Shown here piece by piece: positions 1 through 6,385 of a DNA stretch of 11,595 nt (the first letter of the stretch is position 1; the number at the start of each line of letters is the position of its first letter). A program made the translations under genes and the position numbers. The notes below the pieces were generated by a model. That model ran no database searches, was not told the origin of the DNA, and saw only the letters and a list, made by a program, of their open reading frames with translations. The DNA comes from DATHBP01 sp035296085 (lineage in GTDB: Bacteria; Actinomycetota; Actinomycetes; Propionibacteriales; Nocardioidaceae), in NCBI GenBank assembly GCA_035296085.1, contig DATHBP010000062.1, positions 1 through 11,595 on the forward strand, given 5' to 3'.

Positions 1-340
1 CGTCCACACCAGCGAAGGCCGGGCACAACAGGATTAGGGAGGCCACCTGGTCTGGGCGTGAGACAGCTAGCTCGAGCGCTACCTGCCCGCCCATCGACGA
101 GCCAACGACGTGGCACGCCGTGACGCCCAAGTGGTCCAGGAAATCGAGAACGTCGCCTACGTTGGTGAACGGCTCGTGCGGCAACGGGGTTTCGCCGAAG
201 CCGCGAAGGTCCGGCCGGATCACCCGGTACGACCGCGCCAGCGCCTCGGCCTGCCGATCCCAGGCGCTCGCGTCGGTCACGCCGGAGTGCAGGAGCACGA
301 CGGCCGGCCCGGTGCCTTCGTCACGATGAGAAAGCAACAC
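1..340 (-). CDS. Alpha/beta hydrolase, C-terminal part outside the window (partial)
   Basis: This is the N-terminal ~113 residues of an alpha/beta-hydrolase-fold enzyme; the rest runs off the left edge. The frame reads VLLSHRDEGTGPAVVLLHSG, giving the first strand and an oxyanion-hole HSG near residues 18-20. RPDLRGFGET follows around residue 43-51, then the nucleophile elbow GSSMGG with the likely catalytic serine at about residue 82, then SRPDQVASLILLCPAF. The catalytic acid and histidine would lie outside the window, so activity cannot be judged and the substrate is unknown. I chose the GTG at 340-338 because the domain begins there and a TACTCT hexamer (347-352, minus strand) sits so that transcription would start on that GTG; no Shine-Dalgarno is visible. 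An in-frame ATG at 448 preceded by AGGGG is an alternative, but it adds 36 residues that do not look like the domain. Family call confident, start moderate. Confidence 0.85.
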   Translation of the reverse strand, partial: MLLSHRDEGTGPAVVLLHSGVTDASAWDRQAEALARSYRVIRPDLRGFGETPLPHEPFTNVGDVLDFLDHLGVTACHVVGSSMGGQVALELAVSRPDQVASLILLCPAFAGVD

Positions 341-346
341 CCGGCG

Positions 347-352
347 AGAGTA
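347..352 (-). promoter_or_regulatory. Candidate -10 box (TACTCT) of the hydrolase gene, leaderless arrangement
   Basis: Read on the minus strand, TACTCT is followed by six bases and then the GTG start, so the expected transcription start coincides with the first base of the start codon. TANNNT is the usual actinobacterial -10 form. No convincing -35 is visible. This is a positional inference. Confidence 0.4.
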
Positions 353-440
353 GCCACTGTGTGGTCGTGCAGAGGCGTGGCTTGGGATGTCGTGCCAGAG
401 GTTTCCCGAGCTCACAAAGCGGGCAGAACGTGCGCTGTTC

Positions 441-457
441 AGGGGCATGAGGCCCCT
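441..457. repeat. Short inverted repeat in the gap between the hydrolase and membrane-protein genes
   Basis: AGGGGC and GCCCCT flank a five-base spacer (441-446 and 452-457). It lies in the 176-base gap (341-516) between divergent genes and would overlap the alternative hydrolase ATG at 448. It has no T-run, so it is not an obvious terminator; it may be an operator, an mRNA hairpin or chance. I see nothing else distinctive in this gap apart from the start signals of the two genes. Confidence 0.3.
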
Positions 458-516
458 AGCGGCCGGAGGCGACAGTGCCCGCCGCAACCACGCCCGAAAA
501 CGACTCTGGAGGAGCT

Positions 517-1329
517 ATGACTACCGGTGACAGCGGAGGCGCGACTCGCGCCGGCGGGTCCCCCGACCCGTACCGCACGGGTGATCGACATGAGACAGAC
601 GAGTCGTACGGAGCGCCTGGCTCGTACGGCACGGCGGGCTCGTACGGAGGAACCGACCGGCCGGTGGAGGTCCGCGAGGAAGTGCTCGACTCGCCCCGCG
701 TGCACGAGGAGACGGTCGTGCGGGAAGACCACCACGTACAGCCGCGACCCCCGGCGCAGACCCCGGTGAACGTCGCGGTGGAGGCAGAAGGCCACGACGG
801 GGTGCGCTGGGGACCGGTGTGGGCCGGTCTGCTCACCGCACTGTCGACGTTCCTGTTGCTGGAGCTGCTGTTCTACGGGATGGGTTGGCTGACGATCGAC
901 CCGGGTCCGCAAACACCCGGCAACAATGCCGGCTGGGTCACGGGCATTCTCGCGCTCGTCGCGTTCTTCCTCGGTGGGCTGGTCGCCGGTGCGACGGCGA
1001 TGTGGAAGGGCCTGACCAGCGGCCTGCTGCACGGGTTCATGGTGTGGGCGCTGGGCGTGCTCGCCATCTTGTTCCTCACCCTGTTCGGTGGCGGCGCCCT
1101 GCTCGGCAGTTTCGCCGACCTGATCCGCAACTTCGTCAACCTCCAGCAGGCGGCGAACGTCACCGGCCAGGAAACCAGCGAACTGGCGCGGACTGCCAAG
1201 GACGCGGCGCTGCCGGCGTTCTTCGGACTGGCTCTGCCGCTCGCGGCTTCGATGCTCGGCGGGCTGATCGGCTCGAAGATGTGGCCGCGCAACCAGGGCG
1301 CGCAGCAGGACACCATCTCGGTGCGCTGA
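517..1329 (+). CDS. Integral membrane protein with four predicted helices and an SYG-repeat N-terminal tail; function unknown
   Basis: A 270-residue protein. The start is the ATG at 517, preceded by GGAGGAG at the right distance; the same frame stays open further upstream (to 475) but without a ribosome site. The first ~100 residues are hydrophilic, rich in Gly, Ser, Tyr, Asp and Glu, and contain three SYG units (ESYGAPG, GSYGTAG, GSYGGTD). Then come four hydrophobic segments, beginning near WAGLLTALSTFLLLELLFYG, GWVTGILALVAFFLGGLVAG, LLHGFMVWALGVLAILFLTL and ALPAFFGLALPLAASMLGGL. The third and fourth are separated by a polar stretch (NLQQAANVTGQETSELARTAKD) likely to be a loop. It has no catalytic motif I recognise. 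The pattern fits the many uncharacterised actinobacterial small membrane proteins with a disordered cytoplasmic tail. It ends 24 bases before a strong terminator stem. Confidence 0.8.
   Translation: MTTGDSGGATRAGGSPDPYRTGDRHETDESYGAPGSYGTAGSYGGTDRPVEVREEVLDSPRVHEETVVREDHHVQPRPPAQTPVNVAVEAEGHDGVRWGPVWAGLLTALSTFLLLELLFYGMGWLTIDPGPQTPGNNAGWVTGILALVAFFLGGLVAGATAMWKGLTSGLLHGFMVWALGVLAILFLTLFGGGALLGSFADLIRNFVNLQQAANVTGQETSELARTAKDAALPAFFGLALPLAASMLGGLIGSKMWPRNQGAQQDTISVR
604..657 (+). repeat. Three 18-bp coding repeats (SYG units)
   Basis: TCGTACGG occurs at 604, 622 and 640, exactly 18 bases apart, in frame with the membrane-protein gene. Each copy encodes SYG plus three variable small or polar residues. 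The intervening bases differ, so the copies have drifted. Confidence 0.7.
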
Positions 1330-1352
1330 CGCCGAGCAAACACCGCAACTGG

Positions 1353-1385
1353 GCTGGCGGGCGCCGCACGACGGCGTCCGCCAGC
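1353..1385. terminator. Convergent GC-rich terminator stem between the membrane-protein and 178-residue genes
   Basis: GCTGGCGG-G-CGCCG (1353-1366) pairs with CGGCG-T-CCGCCAGC (1372-1385) around the loop CACGA. In plus-strand RNA that is 13 Watson-Crick pairs plus one G-U; in minus-strand RNA the same position is an A-C mismatch, so it should work better for the plus-strand gene. It fills the 60-base gap between the two convergent stops. There is no T-tract, which is common for actinobacterial terminators. Confidence 0.75.
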
Positions 1386-1389
1386 TGTG

Positions 1390-1926
1390 TCACGCCCCAG
1401 TGATGCCCTCCCCGCCACCGGACTGCTCGGCAAACGTCTCGTGCTCGAGCAGGTGAAGCACCGGTACGCCGAGCCGGCGCCGCGCCCGAGACGTCCAGTC
1501 GACATGGAAGAAGTCGGCGACCAGGTGTGGACGAGTGAGGATGAGCGCTTCCCGAGCGTCGCAGGCCGATACCAACGCCGCCAGCGCGTCCACGGGCTCA
1601 GCCGTTGTCACGTCGCCGTCGACGTCCGTGCCGCGCGCCGCGAGCTTGTCGACGCTGCCGCGTAGGGCCGACCGGCTGTGCGCCAGGACCTCCGCGTGCA
1701 GGCGCTCGAGGTCCGCGGCGTTCCCCGGCAGCACCACGTCGGGTGTCAACAGCGCCTCGTTGGCCGCAAGCGACCCCAACGCCGACTCCACCCTCGCCGG
1801 AGCGTCTTCGACCGGCAGGAGCAGGTGGTAGCGCACCGGCTCCGCCAAGCCGTCATGCAGCGCGACGATCTGGTCGGCGTCAACCGCCGATAGCTCCTGC
1901 TCGATCAGCACCGCGACGTCGTACAT
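1390..1926 (-). CDS. Conserved-looking hypothetical cytoplasmic protein, 178 residues
   Basis: I do not recognise this family with confidence. The start ATG (1926-1924) has GAAGAGG seven bases upstream, a good ribosome site. The protein has no signal peptide or membrane segment and is mostly helical-looking and Ala/Leu/Asp rich. It begins MYDVAVLIEQELSAVDADQI, with alternating strand/helix character. The C-terminal part, ACDAREALILTRPHLVADFF followed by HVDWTSRARRRLGVPVLHLLE, resembles the end of a Rossmann-like alpha/beta fold, as in universal-stress-type proteins that put a strand (ALILTRP) before a helix and a final strand (VPVLHLL). That resemblance is inference; no ATP-binding glycine motif is visible. 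The last residues (EQSGGGEGITGA) are low-complexity. It is divergent from the ligase gene, with ~100 bases between the starts. Confidence 0.75.
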   Translation of the reverse strand: MYDVAVLIEQELSAVDADQIVALHDGLAEPVRYHLLLPVEDAPARVESALGSLAANEALLTPDVVLPGNAADLERLHAEVLAHSRSALRGSVDKLAARGTDVDGDVTTAEPVDALAALVSACDAREALILTRPHLVADFFHVDWTSRARRRLGVPVLHLLEHETFAEQSGGGEGITGA

Positions 1927-1959
1927 AGCTGCACCTCTTCGTGGCCGTGGGGTAGCCGA

Positions 1960-1965
1960 AGCGTA
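1960..1965 (-). promoter_or_regulatory. Candidate -10 box (TACGCT) for the 178-residue gene
   Basis: On the minus strand TACGCT lies 33 bases before the ATG at 1926, leaving room for a short leader with the GAAGAGG ribosome site. The same hexamer occurs before glyA in this window. No clear -35. Weak positional evidence only. Confidence 0.3.
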
Positions 1966-2027
1966 GAAGAACGCGGACGCCGGCGGGGGCGTACCGCTGG
2001 ATTGCCTGTCCGGCCAAGATGGTGCTC

Positions 2028-3101
2028 ATGCACCTACCCGTGATGCCGCCGCTCGCTCCCATGTTGGCGAAGTCCGTTGCCGCGATCCCGGACGTCGGAC
2101 ACGTCGAGCCGAAGTGGGACGGCTTCCGAACGATCGTGTTCAGAGACGGCGACGAGGTAGAGCTCGGCAGCCGCAACGAGCGGCCGATGACGCGCTACTT
2201 CCCCGAGGTGGTCGACGCGGTGAAGGAGCAGCTCCCGCAGCGGTGCGTGGTCGACGGCGAGATCGTGGTAATCCGCGAGGACCGGCTCGACTTCGAGGCA
2301 CTGCAACAGCGCATCCACCCAGCGGCGTCACGGGTCAACCTGCTGGCCGGCGAGACGCCGGCATCGTTCATCGCCTTCGACCTACTCGCGCTCGGCGACG
2401 AGTCGCTGATGGCTGTGCCGTTCAAGGAACGCCGCAACCGTCTGGCGTCCGCCTTAGCAGGGGCACAGGCACCGGTGTATCTGACGCCGGCGACGGAGGA
2501 CATGGCAGAGGCGCAACGCTGGTTCGACGTGTTCGAGGGCGCCGGGCTTGACGGCGTCGTCGCCAAACCGGTCGACGCGCCGTACACGCCGGACAAGCGG
2601 ACGCTGTTCAAGGTCAAGCACCAGCGCACCGCGGACTGCGTGGTGGCGGGCTTTCGGTGGCACAAGTCGGGGCCGGTGGTCGGCTCGCTGCTCCTCGGCC
2701 TGTACGACGACACGGGCCGGCTGCAGCACGTGGGGGTTTCGGCGTCGTTCCCGATGGCCCGGCGCCACAAGCTCGTGGACGAGCTGGCGCCATACCGCAT
2801 CGGCGACGGCGACGCTCACCCGTGGTCGGAGTGGACCGAGGCCCAGGCGCACACCGAGGGCCGGCTTCCTGGAGCGGTGTCGCGGTGGAACGCGAAGAAG
2901 GACCTCTCCTTCGTCGCGGTCCGGCCGGAACTCGTGGTGGAGGTGGCCTACGACCACATGGAGGGCACCCGGTTTCGACACACCGCGCAGTTCCGGCGCT
3001 GGCGGACCGACCGCGCGCCCGAATCGTGCACGTACGACCAGCTGGAGTCGCCGGTGCGGTATGACTTGGCTCAGGTGCTCACGGCTGGCCGTGTGACGTA
3101 G
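2028..3101 (+). CDS. ligC: ATP-dependent DNA ligase, LigC type
   Basis: This enzyme seals nicks in DNA using ATP and a covalent lysyl-AMP intermediate. The adenylation domain comes first: motif I EPKWDGFR, with the nucleophilic lysine at residue 29; motif III around SFIAFDLLAL; motif IV DGVVAKP; and motif V LFKVKH. An OB-fold domain follows (from about GFRWHKSGPVVGSLLLGLYD to the end), with RPELVVEVAYDHMEGTRFRH typical of this family. At 357 residues it is full length for the small actinobacterial LigC enzymes and lacks the nuclease and primase domains of LigD. I chose ATG 2028 because MHLPVMPPLAPMLAK matches the family start; ATG 2019 would add three residues. Neither has a Shine-Dalgarno. 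In mycobacteria LigC is linked to repair rather than replication. The polyphosphate kinase gene follows after 45 bases on the same strand, so the two may be co-transcribed. Confidence 0.93.
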   Translation: MHLPVMPPLAPMLAKSVAAIPDVGHVEPKWDGFRTIVFRDGDEVELGSRNERPMTRYFPEVVDAVKEQLPQRCVVDGEIVVIREDRLDFEALQQRIHPAASRVNLLAGETPASFIAFDLLALGDESLMAVPFKERRNRLASALAGAQAPVYLTPATEDMAEAQRWFDVFEGAGLDGVVAKPVDAPYTPDKRTLFKVKHQRTADCVVAGFRWHKSGPVVGSLLLGLYDDTGRLQHVGVSASFPMARRHKLVDELAPYRIGDGDAHPWSEWTEAQAHTEGRLPGAVSRWNAKKDLSFVAVRPELVVEVAYDHMEGTRFRHTAQFRRWRTDRAPESCTYDQLESPVRYDLAQVLTAGRVT

Positions 3102-3115
3102 CGGTCCGCGGACCG
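3102..3115. promoter_or_regulatory. Perfect 14-bp palindrome, possible operator
   Basis: CGGTCCGCGGACCG begins at the base after the ligase stop codon and reads identically on both strands. With no loop it looks more like a dimeric-protein site than a hairpin. It overlaps the place where a -35 would sit for the candidate -10 at 3136-3141. A second small stem (GCCGG/CCGGC, 3121-3135) follows. Confidence 0.4.
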
Positions 3116-3135
3116 TGCCAGCCGGTAGGGCCGGC

Positions 3136-3141
3136 CATACT
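3136..3141 (+). promoter_or_regulatory. Candidate -10 box (CATACT) of the PPK2 gene, leaderless arrangement
   Basis: CATACT lies five bases before the ATG at 3147, so a start site six to seven bases downstream falls on the start codon. The gene has no Shine-Dalgarno. Whether this is a separate promoter or the gene is only read through from ligC cannot be told from sequence. Confidence 0.35.
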
Positions 3142-3146
3142 GAGAT

Positions 3147-4019
3147 ATGGCGAAAAGTAAGCAACCGATCACACGGTCCCTTCGGCTGCCGGCCGGAGCG
3201 GTCGACTGGGGCCGGCTCGACCCCCGTGCGACCCCGGGGTTCGCGGACGGGAAGACGGCGGGCAAGCGGGCGCTCGAGCGGCTCGGTCCCTCGCTGTCTG
3301 AGCTGCAGGAGCGCTTGTACGCCGAGGGCCGCACTGGTGGGTCGCGGAGCATCCTGCTCGTGCTGCAAGGGATGGACACCTCGGGCAAAGGCGGGGTGGT
3401 TCGGCATTGCGCCGGCCTGCTCGACCCGCAGGGCGTGGCCCTCGCGTCCTTCAAGGCGCCGACCGCCGCCGAGCGGGCCAAAGGCTTCCTGTGGCGGATC
3501 CGCCAGGAGCTGCCCGCCCCGGGGATGGTTGGCATCTTCGACCGCTCGCACTACGAGGACGTCCTCATCGCACGCGTCCGCAAACTGACCCGCGCGGCAA
3601 CGATCGAAAAGCGCTACGACGCCATCAACGCGTTCGAGTCGGCCCTTACAGCTGCCGGGACGACGATCGTCAAGTGCTACCTGCACATCTCCGCCGAGGA
3701 GCAGCTGCAGCGGCTGCTCTCCCGCTTGGACGACCCCAGCAAGCACTGGAAGTACAACCCCAGTGATGTCGAAGAGCGGGCTCGCTGGGACGACTACCGA
3801 AAGGCGTATGACCTGGCGCTCACCCGGTGCAACACCAAGGCGGCGCCGTGGTACGTGATACCGAGCGACCGCAAGTGGTATCGCAACTGGGCCGTCACCA
3901 AGCTCCTCCTCGAACACCTCGAGGCGCTCGATCCCAAGTGGCCGGCCGGCGACTTCGACGTGGCGGAAGAGCGGCGCCGCCTGCTCAGCCAGCCCAGCCA
4001 GGAATCGGGTAAGGCTTGA
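3147..4019 (+). CDS. ppk2: PPK2-family polyphosphate:nucleotide phosphotransferase
   Basis: This enzyme transfers phosphate between inorganic polyphosphate and nucleotides. The 290-residue length is usual for single-domain PPK2. Visible motifs: Walker A GMDTSGKGG (Asp 77, Lys 81); FKAPTAAERAKGFLWRIRQE; Walker B GIFDRSHYEDVL (Asp 132, Arg 133); and the lid/basic region RLDDPSKHWKYNPSDVEER, followed by WDDYRKAYDLALTRCNTKAA and WYVIPSDRKWYRNWAV. The spacing and the IGIF-RSHYEDVL block resemble the class III subgroup, whose members phosphorylate AMP and ADP, but class assignment by eye is tentative. The start ATG has no ribosome site and follows a -10-like hexamer. The last 35 bases overlap the end of glyA on the opposite strand. 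Position directly after ligC is compatible with supplying adenine nucleotides for repair, which is inference. Confidence 0.92.
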   Translation: MAKSKQPITRSLRLPAGAVDWGRLDPRATPGFADGKTAGKRALERLGPSLSELQERLYAEGRTGGSRSILLVLQGMDTSGKGGVVRHCAGLLDPQGVALASFKAPTAAERAKGFLWRIRQELPAPGMVGIFDRSHYEDVLIARVRKLTRAATIEKRYDAINAFESALTAAGTTIVKCYLHISAEEQLQRLLSRLDDPSKHWKYNPSDVEERARWDDYRKAYDLALTRCNTKAAPWYVIPSDRKWYRNWAVTKLLLEHLEALDPKWPAGDFDVAEERRRLLSQPSQESGKA

Positions 4020-5259
4020 CGAAGTCGGCGATCTCGCCTTTGACCCGCGCGATTGGCGACTCGTCACCCGCCGCTGCCGCAGTGACGACCTCATCGATCC
4101 AGGCCGCGATCTGTGGCATGTGCTCCGGTGCGAGCCCGCGAGTCGTCACCGCCGCCGTGCCGATCCGGACGCCGGATGGGTCGAACGGCTTGCGGGGGTC
4201 GTACGGGACGGTGTTGTAGTTCAGCTCGATGCCGGCCCGGTCGAGCGCCTTGGCCGCGGGCTTCCCGCCGATGCCCTTGGCGGTGAGATCAGCCAGGATC
4301 AGGTGGTTGTCGGTCCCGCCGGAGACCAGCTCGAAGCCGTGCTCGCTGAGCGAGGCGGCGAGTGCTTTGGCGTTGGCCACGATCGTGTGCGCGTAGCGGC
4401 GGAAGTCCTCGGTTGCGGCTTCGTGCAGCGCCACGGCGATCGCGGCCGTCGTGTGGTTGTGCGGCCCGCCCTGGAGGCCGGGAAAGACTGCGCGGTCCAG
4501 CGGCTTTGCGTACTGCTCGTCACTCATCAGCATCGCGCCGCGGGGGCCGCGCAGCGTCTTGTGCGTGGTGGTGGAGATGACCCCCGCGTGACCGACGGGG
4601 CTCGGGTGCGCACCGCCGGCGACCAGGCCGGCGATGTGGGCGATGTCGGCGACGAGAACCGCGTCGACGTCGCGCGCGATCTCGGCGAACGCAGCGAAGT
4701 CGATGGTGCGCGGGATCGCGGTGCCGCCGCAGAAGATCAGCTTGGGCCGCTCCTTCTCCGCGAGATCGCGCACCTGGTCGAAGTCGACGAGGCCGTCGGA
4801 GCGACCGACGTCGTACTGCACGGGGCGGAACCACTTGCCGGTCGCGGACACCGGCCAGCCGTGCGTGAGATGGCCACCCATCGGCAGCGACATGCCCATG
4901 ACCGTGTCGCCCGGCTGCAGGAACGCCAGGTAGATCGCGAGGTTGGCGGGTGAGCCGGAGTAGGGCTGGACGTTGACGTGGTCGACCCCGAACAACGCCT
5001 TCGCCCGGTGGATCGCTAGCAGCTCCACCTCGTCGACGACCTGCTGACCCTCGTAGTAGCGCTTCCCGGCATATCCCTCGGAGTACTTGTTGGTGAGCAA
5101 GCTGGCCGTCGCTTCCAGCACCGCACGCGAGACGTAGTTCTCGCTCGCGATCAGCCGGAGGCACTCGCTCTGCCGGCGCGCCTCGGCGTCGATCAGATCG
5201 GCGACCAACGGGTCGGTGTGGCGGAGGGCGGCGTCCAGCCGGCCAGGGGGAGCGGTCAT
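3985..5259 (-). CDS. glyA: Serine hydroxymethyltransferase
   Basis: A PLP enzyme that interconverts serine and glycine with tetrahydrofolate, supplying one-carbon units. At 424 residues it is full length. Visible features: LIASENY (Glu 40); TNKYSEGYAGKRYYEG; GGHLTHG (His 130, expected to stack on PLP); VADIAHIAGLVAGG (Asp 205, His 208); and STTTHKTLRGPRG with the Schiff-base lysine at 234. A late GVRIGTAAVTTRG carries the carboxylate-binding arginine. It departs from the common SHMT sequence at VQPYSGSPAN (usually VQPHSGSQAN) and CGGTAIPRTIDF (usually G-SAY-R-DF), which marks a divergent subfamily, possibly a second copy in the genome. The start ATG has no ribosome site; a TACGCT hexamer lies just upstream. 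It is divergent from the YihY-family gene, and its 3' end overlaps the PPK2 gene. Confidence 0.95.
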   Translation of the reverse strand: MTAPPGRLDAALRHTDPLVADLIDAEARRQSECLRLIASENYVSRAVLEATASLLTNKYSEGYAGKRYYEGQQVVDEVELLAIHRAKALFGVDHVNVQPYSGSPANLAIYLAFLQPGDTVMGMSLPMGGHLTHGWPVSATGKWFRPVQYDVGRSDGLVDFDQVRDLAEKERPKLIFCGGTAIPRTIDFAAFAEIARDVDAVLVADIAHIAGLVAGGAHPSPVGHAGVISTTTHKTLRGPRGAMLMSDEQYAKPLDRAVFPGLQGGPHNHTTAAIAVALHEAATEDFRRYAHTIVANAKALAASLSEHGFELVSGGTDNHLILADLTAKGIGGKPAAKALDRAGIELNYNTVPYDPRKPFDPSGVRIGTAAVTTRGLAPEHMPQIAAWIDEVVTAAAAGDESPIARVKGEIADFVKPYPIPGWAG

Positions 5260-5267
5260 GCTGGCCG

Positions 5268-5273
5268 AGCGTA
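5268..5273 (-). promoter_or_regulatory. Candidate -10 box (TACGCT) of glyA, nearly leaderless
   Basis: On the minus strand TACGCT is followed by eight bases and then the glyA ATG, so the predicted transcript would carry a leader of about two bases. No Shine-Dalgarno is present. A -35 is not recognisable. Confidence 0.4.
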
Positions 5274-5323
5274 GTGCAGCGCCGACGGGCTGTTTGCTCC
5301 GCAGTTGCCGCCGGAGGTGGCCT

Positions 5324-5329
5324 TACCGT
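5324..5329 (+). promoter_or_regulatory. Candidate -10 box (TACCGT) of the YihY-family gene, leaderless arrangement
   Basis: TACCGT is followed by six bases and then the ATG at 5336, placing the expected start site exactly on the A of the start codon. A GGAGG exists at 5313-5317 but is 18 bases from the ATG, too far to serve as its ribosome site. Confidence 0.45.
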
Positions 5330-5335
5330 AGAGCC

Positions 5336-6385
5336 ATGGCGCCCAACTCCGCCGAGACCCGGCCGGCTGGCGCCACTCGTAGATCACCGCTGCCGTCATC
5401 GGCGTGGCGCCTGATCACGGCGACCGTCGACGCCTGCATGCGCTACCGCGTCACCGGGCTGGCCGCCGAGGCGGCGTTCTTCGCGATCCTGTCGCTGCCA
5501 CCGCTGATCTTCGGCCTCGCGGGCACCATCGGGTTCGCCTTCAAGCGATTCGACGTCAGTCAAGTCGAGACGTTGCGGCAGCAGATCATCGACCTGGCCT
5601 CGCAGGCGTTGACCGACGACAGCATCAGCGACGTCATCGCCCCCACGATCGACGAGGTCACGTCCGTGGGCCGCTTCGACGTGATCTCGGTGGGTTTCAT
5701 CCTCGCCTTGTGGTCAGGGTCACGGGCCCTGAACGTCTTCGTCGACACGATCACGATCATGTACGGGCTCGGCGGCCGTCGGGGCATCGTCCGCACGCGG
5801 ATGCTGTCGTTCACCCTCTACGTCATCGCCCTGGTCATCGGCATCATCGTGCTCCCGCTCGTGCTGGCCGGACCCGCGATCGTCGACCGGATGGTTCCCC
5901 CGCAGCTCGACTTCGTCAACACGCTGTACTGGCCGATCGTCCTCGTGCTCAGCACCTTCTTCCTGACCACGCTGTACCACCTTTCCGTGCCGGTGCGCTC
6001 CTCGCTGCGCCACGACATCCCGGGCGCCGTGCTCGCCCTCACCATGTGGATCCTCGGCAGCTTCCTGCTCCGCTGGGTCCTGCAGAACGCCACGAACAGC
6101 ACATCGATCTACGGTCCCCTCGCCGCGCCGATCGCGGTCCTGCTGTGGCTGTATCTCACCTCCATCGCCGTGCTTATCGGGGCCGCCTTGAACGCGGCGT
6201 TCGACCGGGTCTGGCCGGAGTCGGAGACCGCCAAGGCCCGGCTGGAGATCATTCGGCGGCTGCGTCGCACCACGGCAGCGGCGAAGCCGGCACCGGCTGA
6301 CGGCGTACCCGGCGCCGGCGTGACCACCGCCGCGGCGCTCGGAGCGGAGCAAAAACGTGGTGCGGAGCCGGCTCCGCATCCCTAG
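5336..6385 (+). CDS. YihY/BrkB-family (UPF0761-type) inner-membrane protein
   Basis: A 349-residue integral membrane protein. After a ~40-residue polar N-terminus come the characteristic RYRVTGLAAEAAFFAILSLP, then about six hydrophobic segments: LPPLIFGLAGTIGFAF; VGFILALWSGSRALNVFVDT; LSFTLYVIALVIGIIVLPLV; YWPIVLVLSTFFLTTLYHLS; GAVLALTMWILGSFLLRWVL; and PLAAPIAVLLWLYLTSIAVL followed by GAALNAAFDR. This A-E-A-A-F-F opening, the W-S-G-S-R block and the Y-G-P-L-A-A-P-I loop are hallmarks of the family once annotated as ribonuclease BN; that nuclease activity is no longer credited, and the cellular role is not established. The C-terminal ~50 residues are polar and Ala/Pro rich. The start ATG was chosen for the TACCGT box; an in-frame ATG at 5216 would overlap glyA and add non-family sequence. 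Confidence 0.92.
   Translation: MAPNSAETRPAGATRRSPLPSSAWRLITATVDACMRYRVTGLAAEAAFFAILSLPPLIFGLAGTIGFAFKRFDVSQVETLRQQIIDLASQALTDDSISDVIAPTIDEVTSVGRFDVISVGFILALWSGSRALNVFVDTITIMYGLGGRRGIVRTRMLSFTLYVIALVIGIIVLPLVLAGPAIVDRMVPPQLDFVNTLYWPIVLVLSTFFLTTLYHLSVPVRSSLRHDIPGAVLALTMWILGSFLLRWVLQNATNSTSIYGPLAAPIAVLLWLYLTSIAVLIGAALNAAFDRVWPESETAKARLEIIRRLRRTTAAAKPAPADGVPGAGVTTAAALGAEQKRGAEPAPHP
6361..6378. promoter_or_regulatory. Perfect 18-bp palindrome at the 3' end of the YihY-family gene, possible operator
   Basis: TGCGGAGCCGGCTCCGCA is fully self-complementary. It lies inside the last codons of the YihY-family gene and five bases before a TAGGCT hexamer (6383-6388), so it would fill the -35/-10 spacer of a promoter reading into the leader ORF and rsgA. 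It could also be a terminator stem or a codon-level coincidence. Confidence 0.4.

Noticed and set aside
341..448. 36-residue N-terminal extension of the hydrolase from ATG 448
   Set aside because: AGGGG precedes the ATG, but the extra residues are not domain-like and the -10 box at 347-352 would lie inside the coding sequence; kept as an alternative only.
439..1032. 197-codon minus-strand open frame opposite the membrane-protein gene
   Set aside because: It overlaps a gene with a strong ribosome site and clear membrane helices; the translation is Arg/His-rich shadow sequence.
2454..4094. 546-codon open frame on the minus strand across ligC and ppk2
   Set aside because: It lies antisense to two genes with intact catalytic motifs, has Arg/Pro/Gly-biased composition typical of a shadow frame in high-GC DNA, no domain and no ribosome site.
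5216..5335. Upstream ATG giving a 40-residue extension of the YihY-family protein
   Set aside because: It would overlap the start of glyA, add Arg/Cys-rich non-family sequence, and lie upstream of the candidate promoter.
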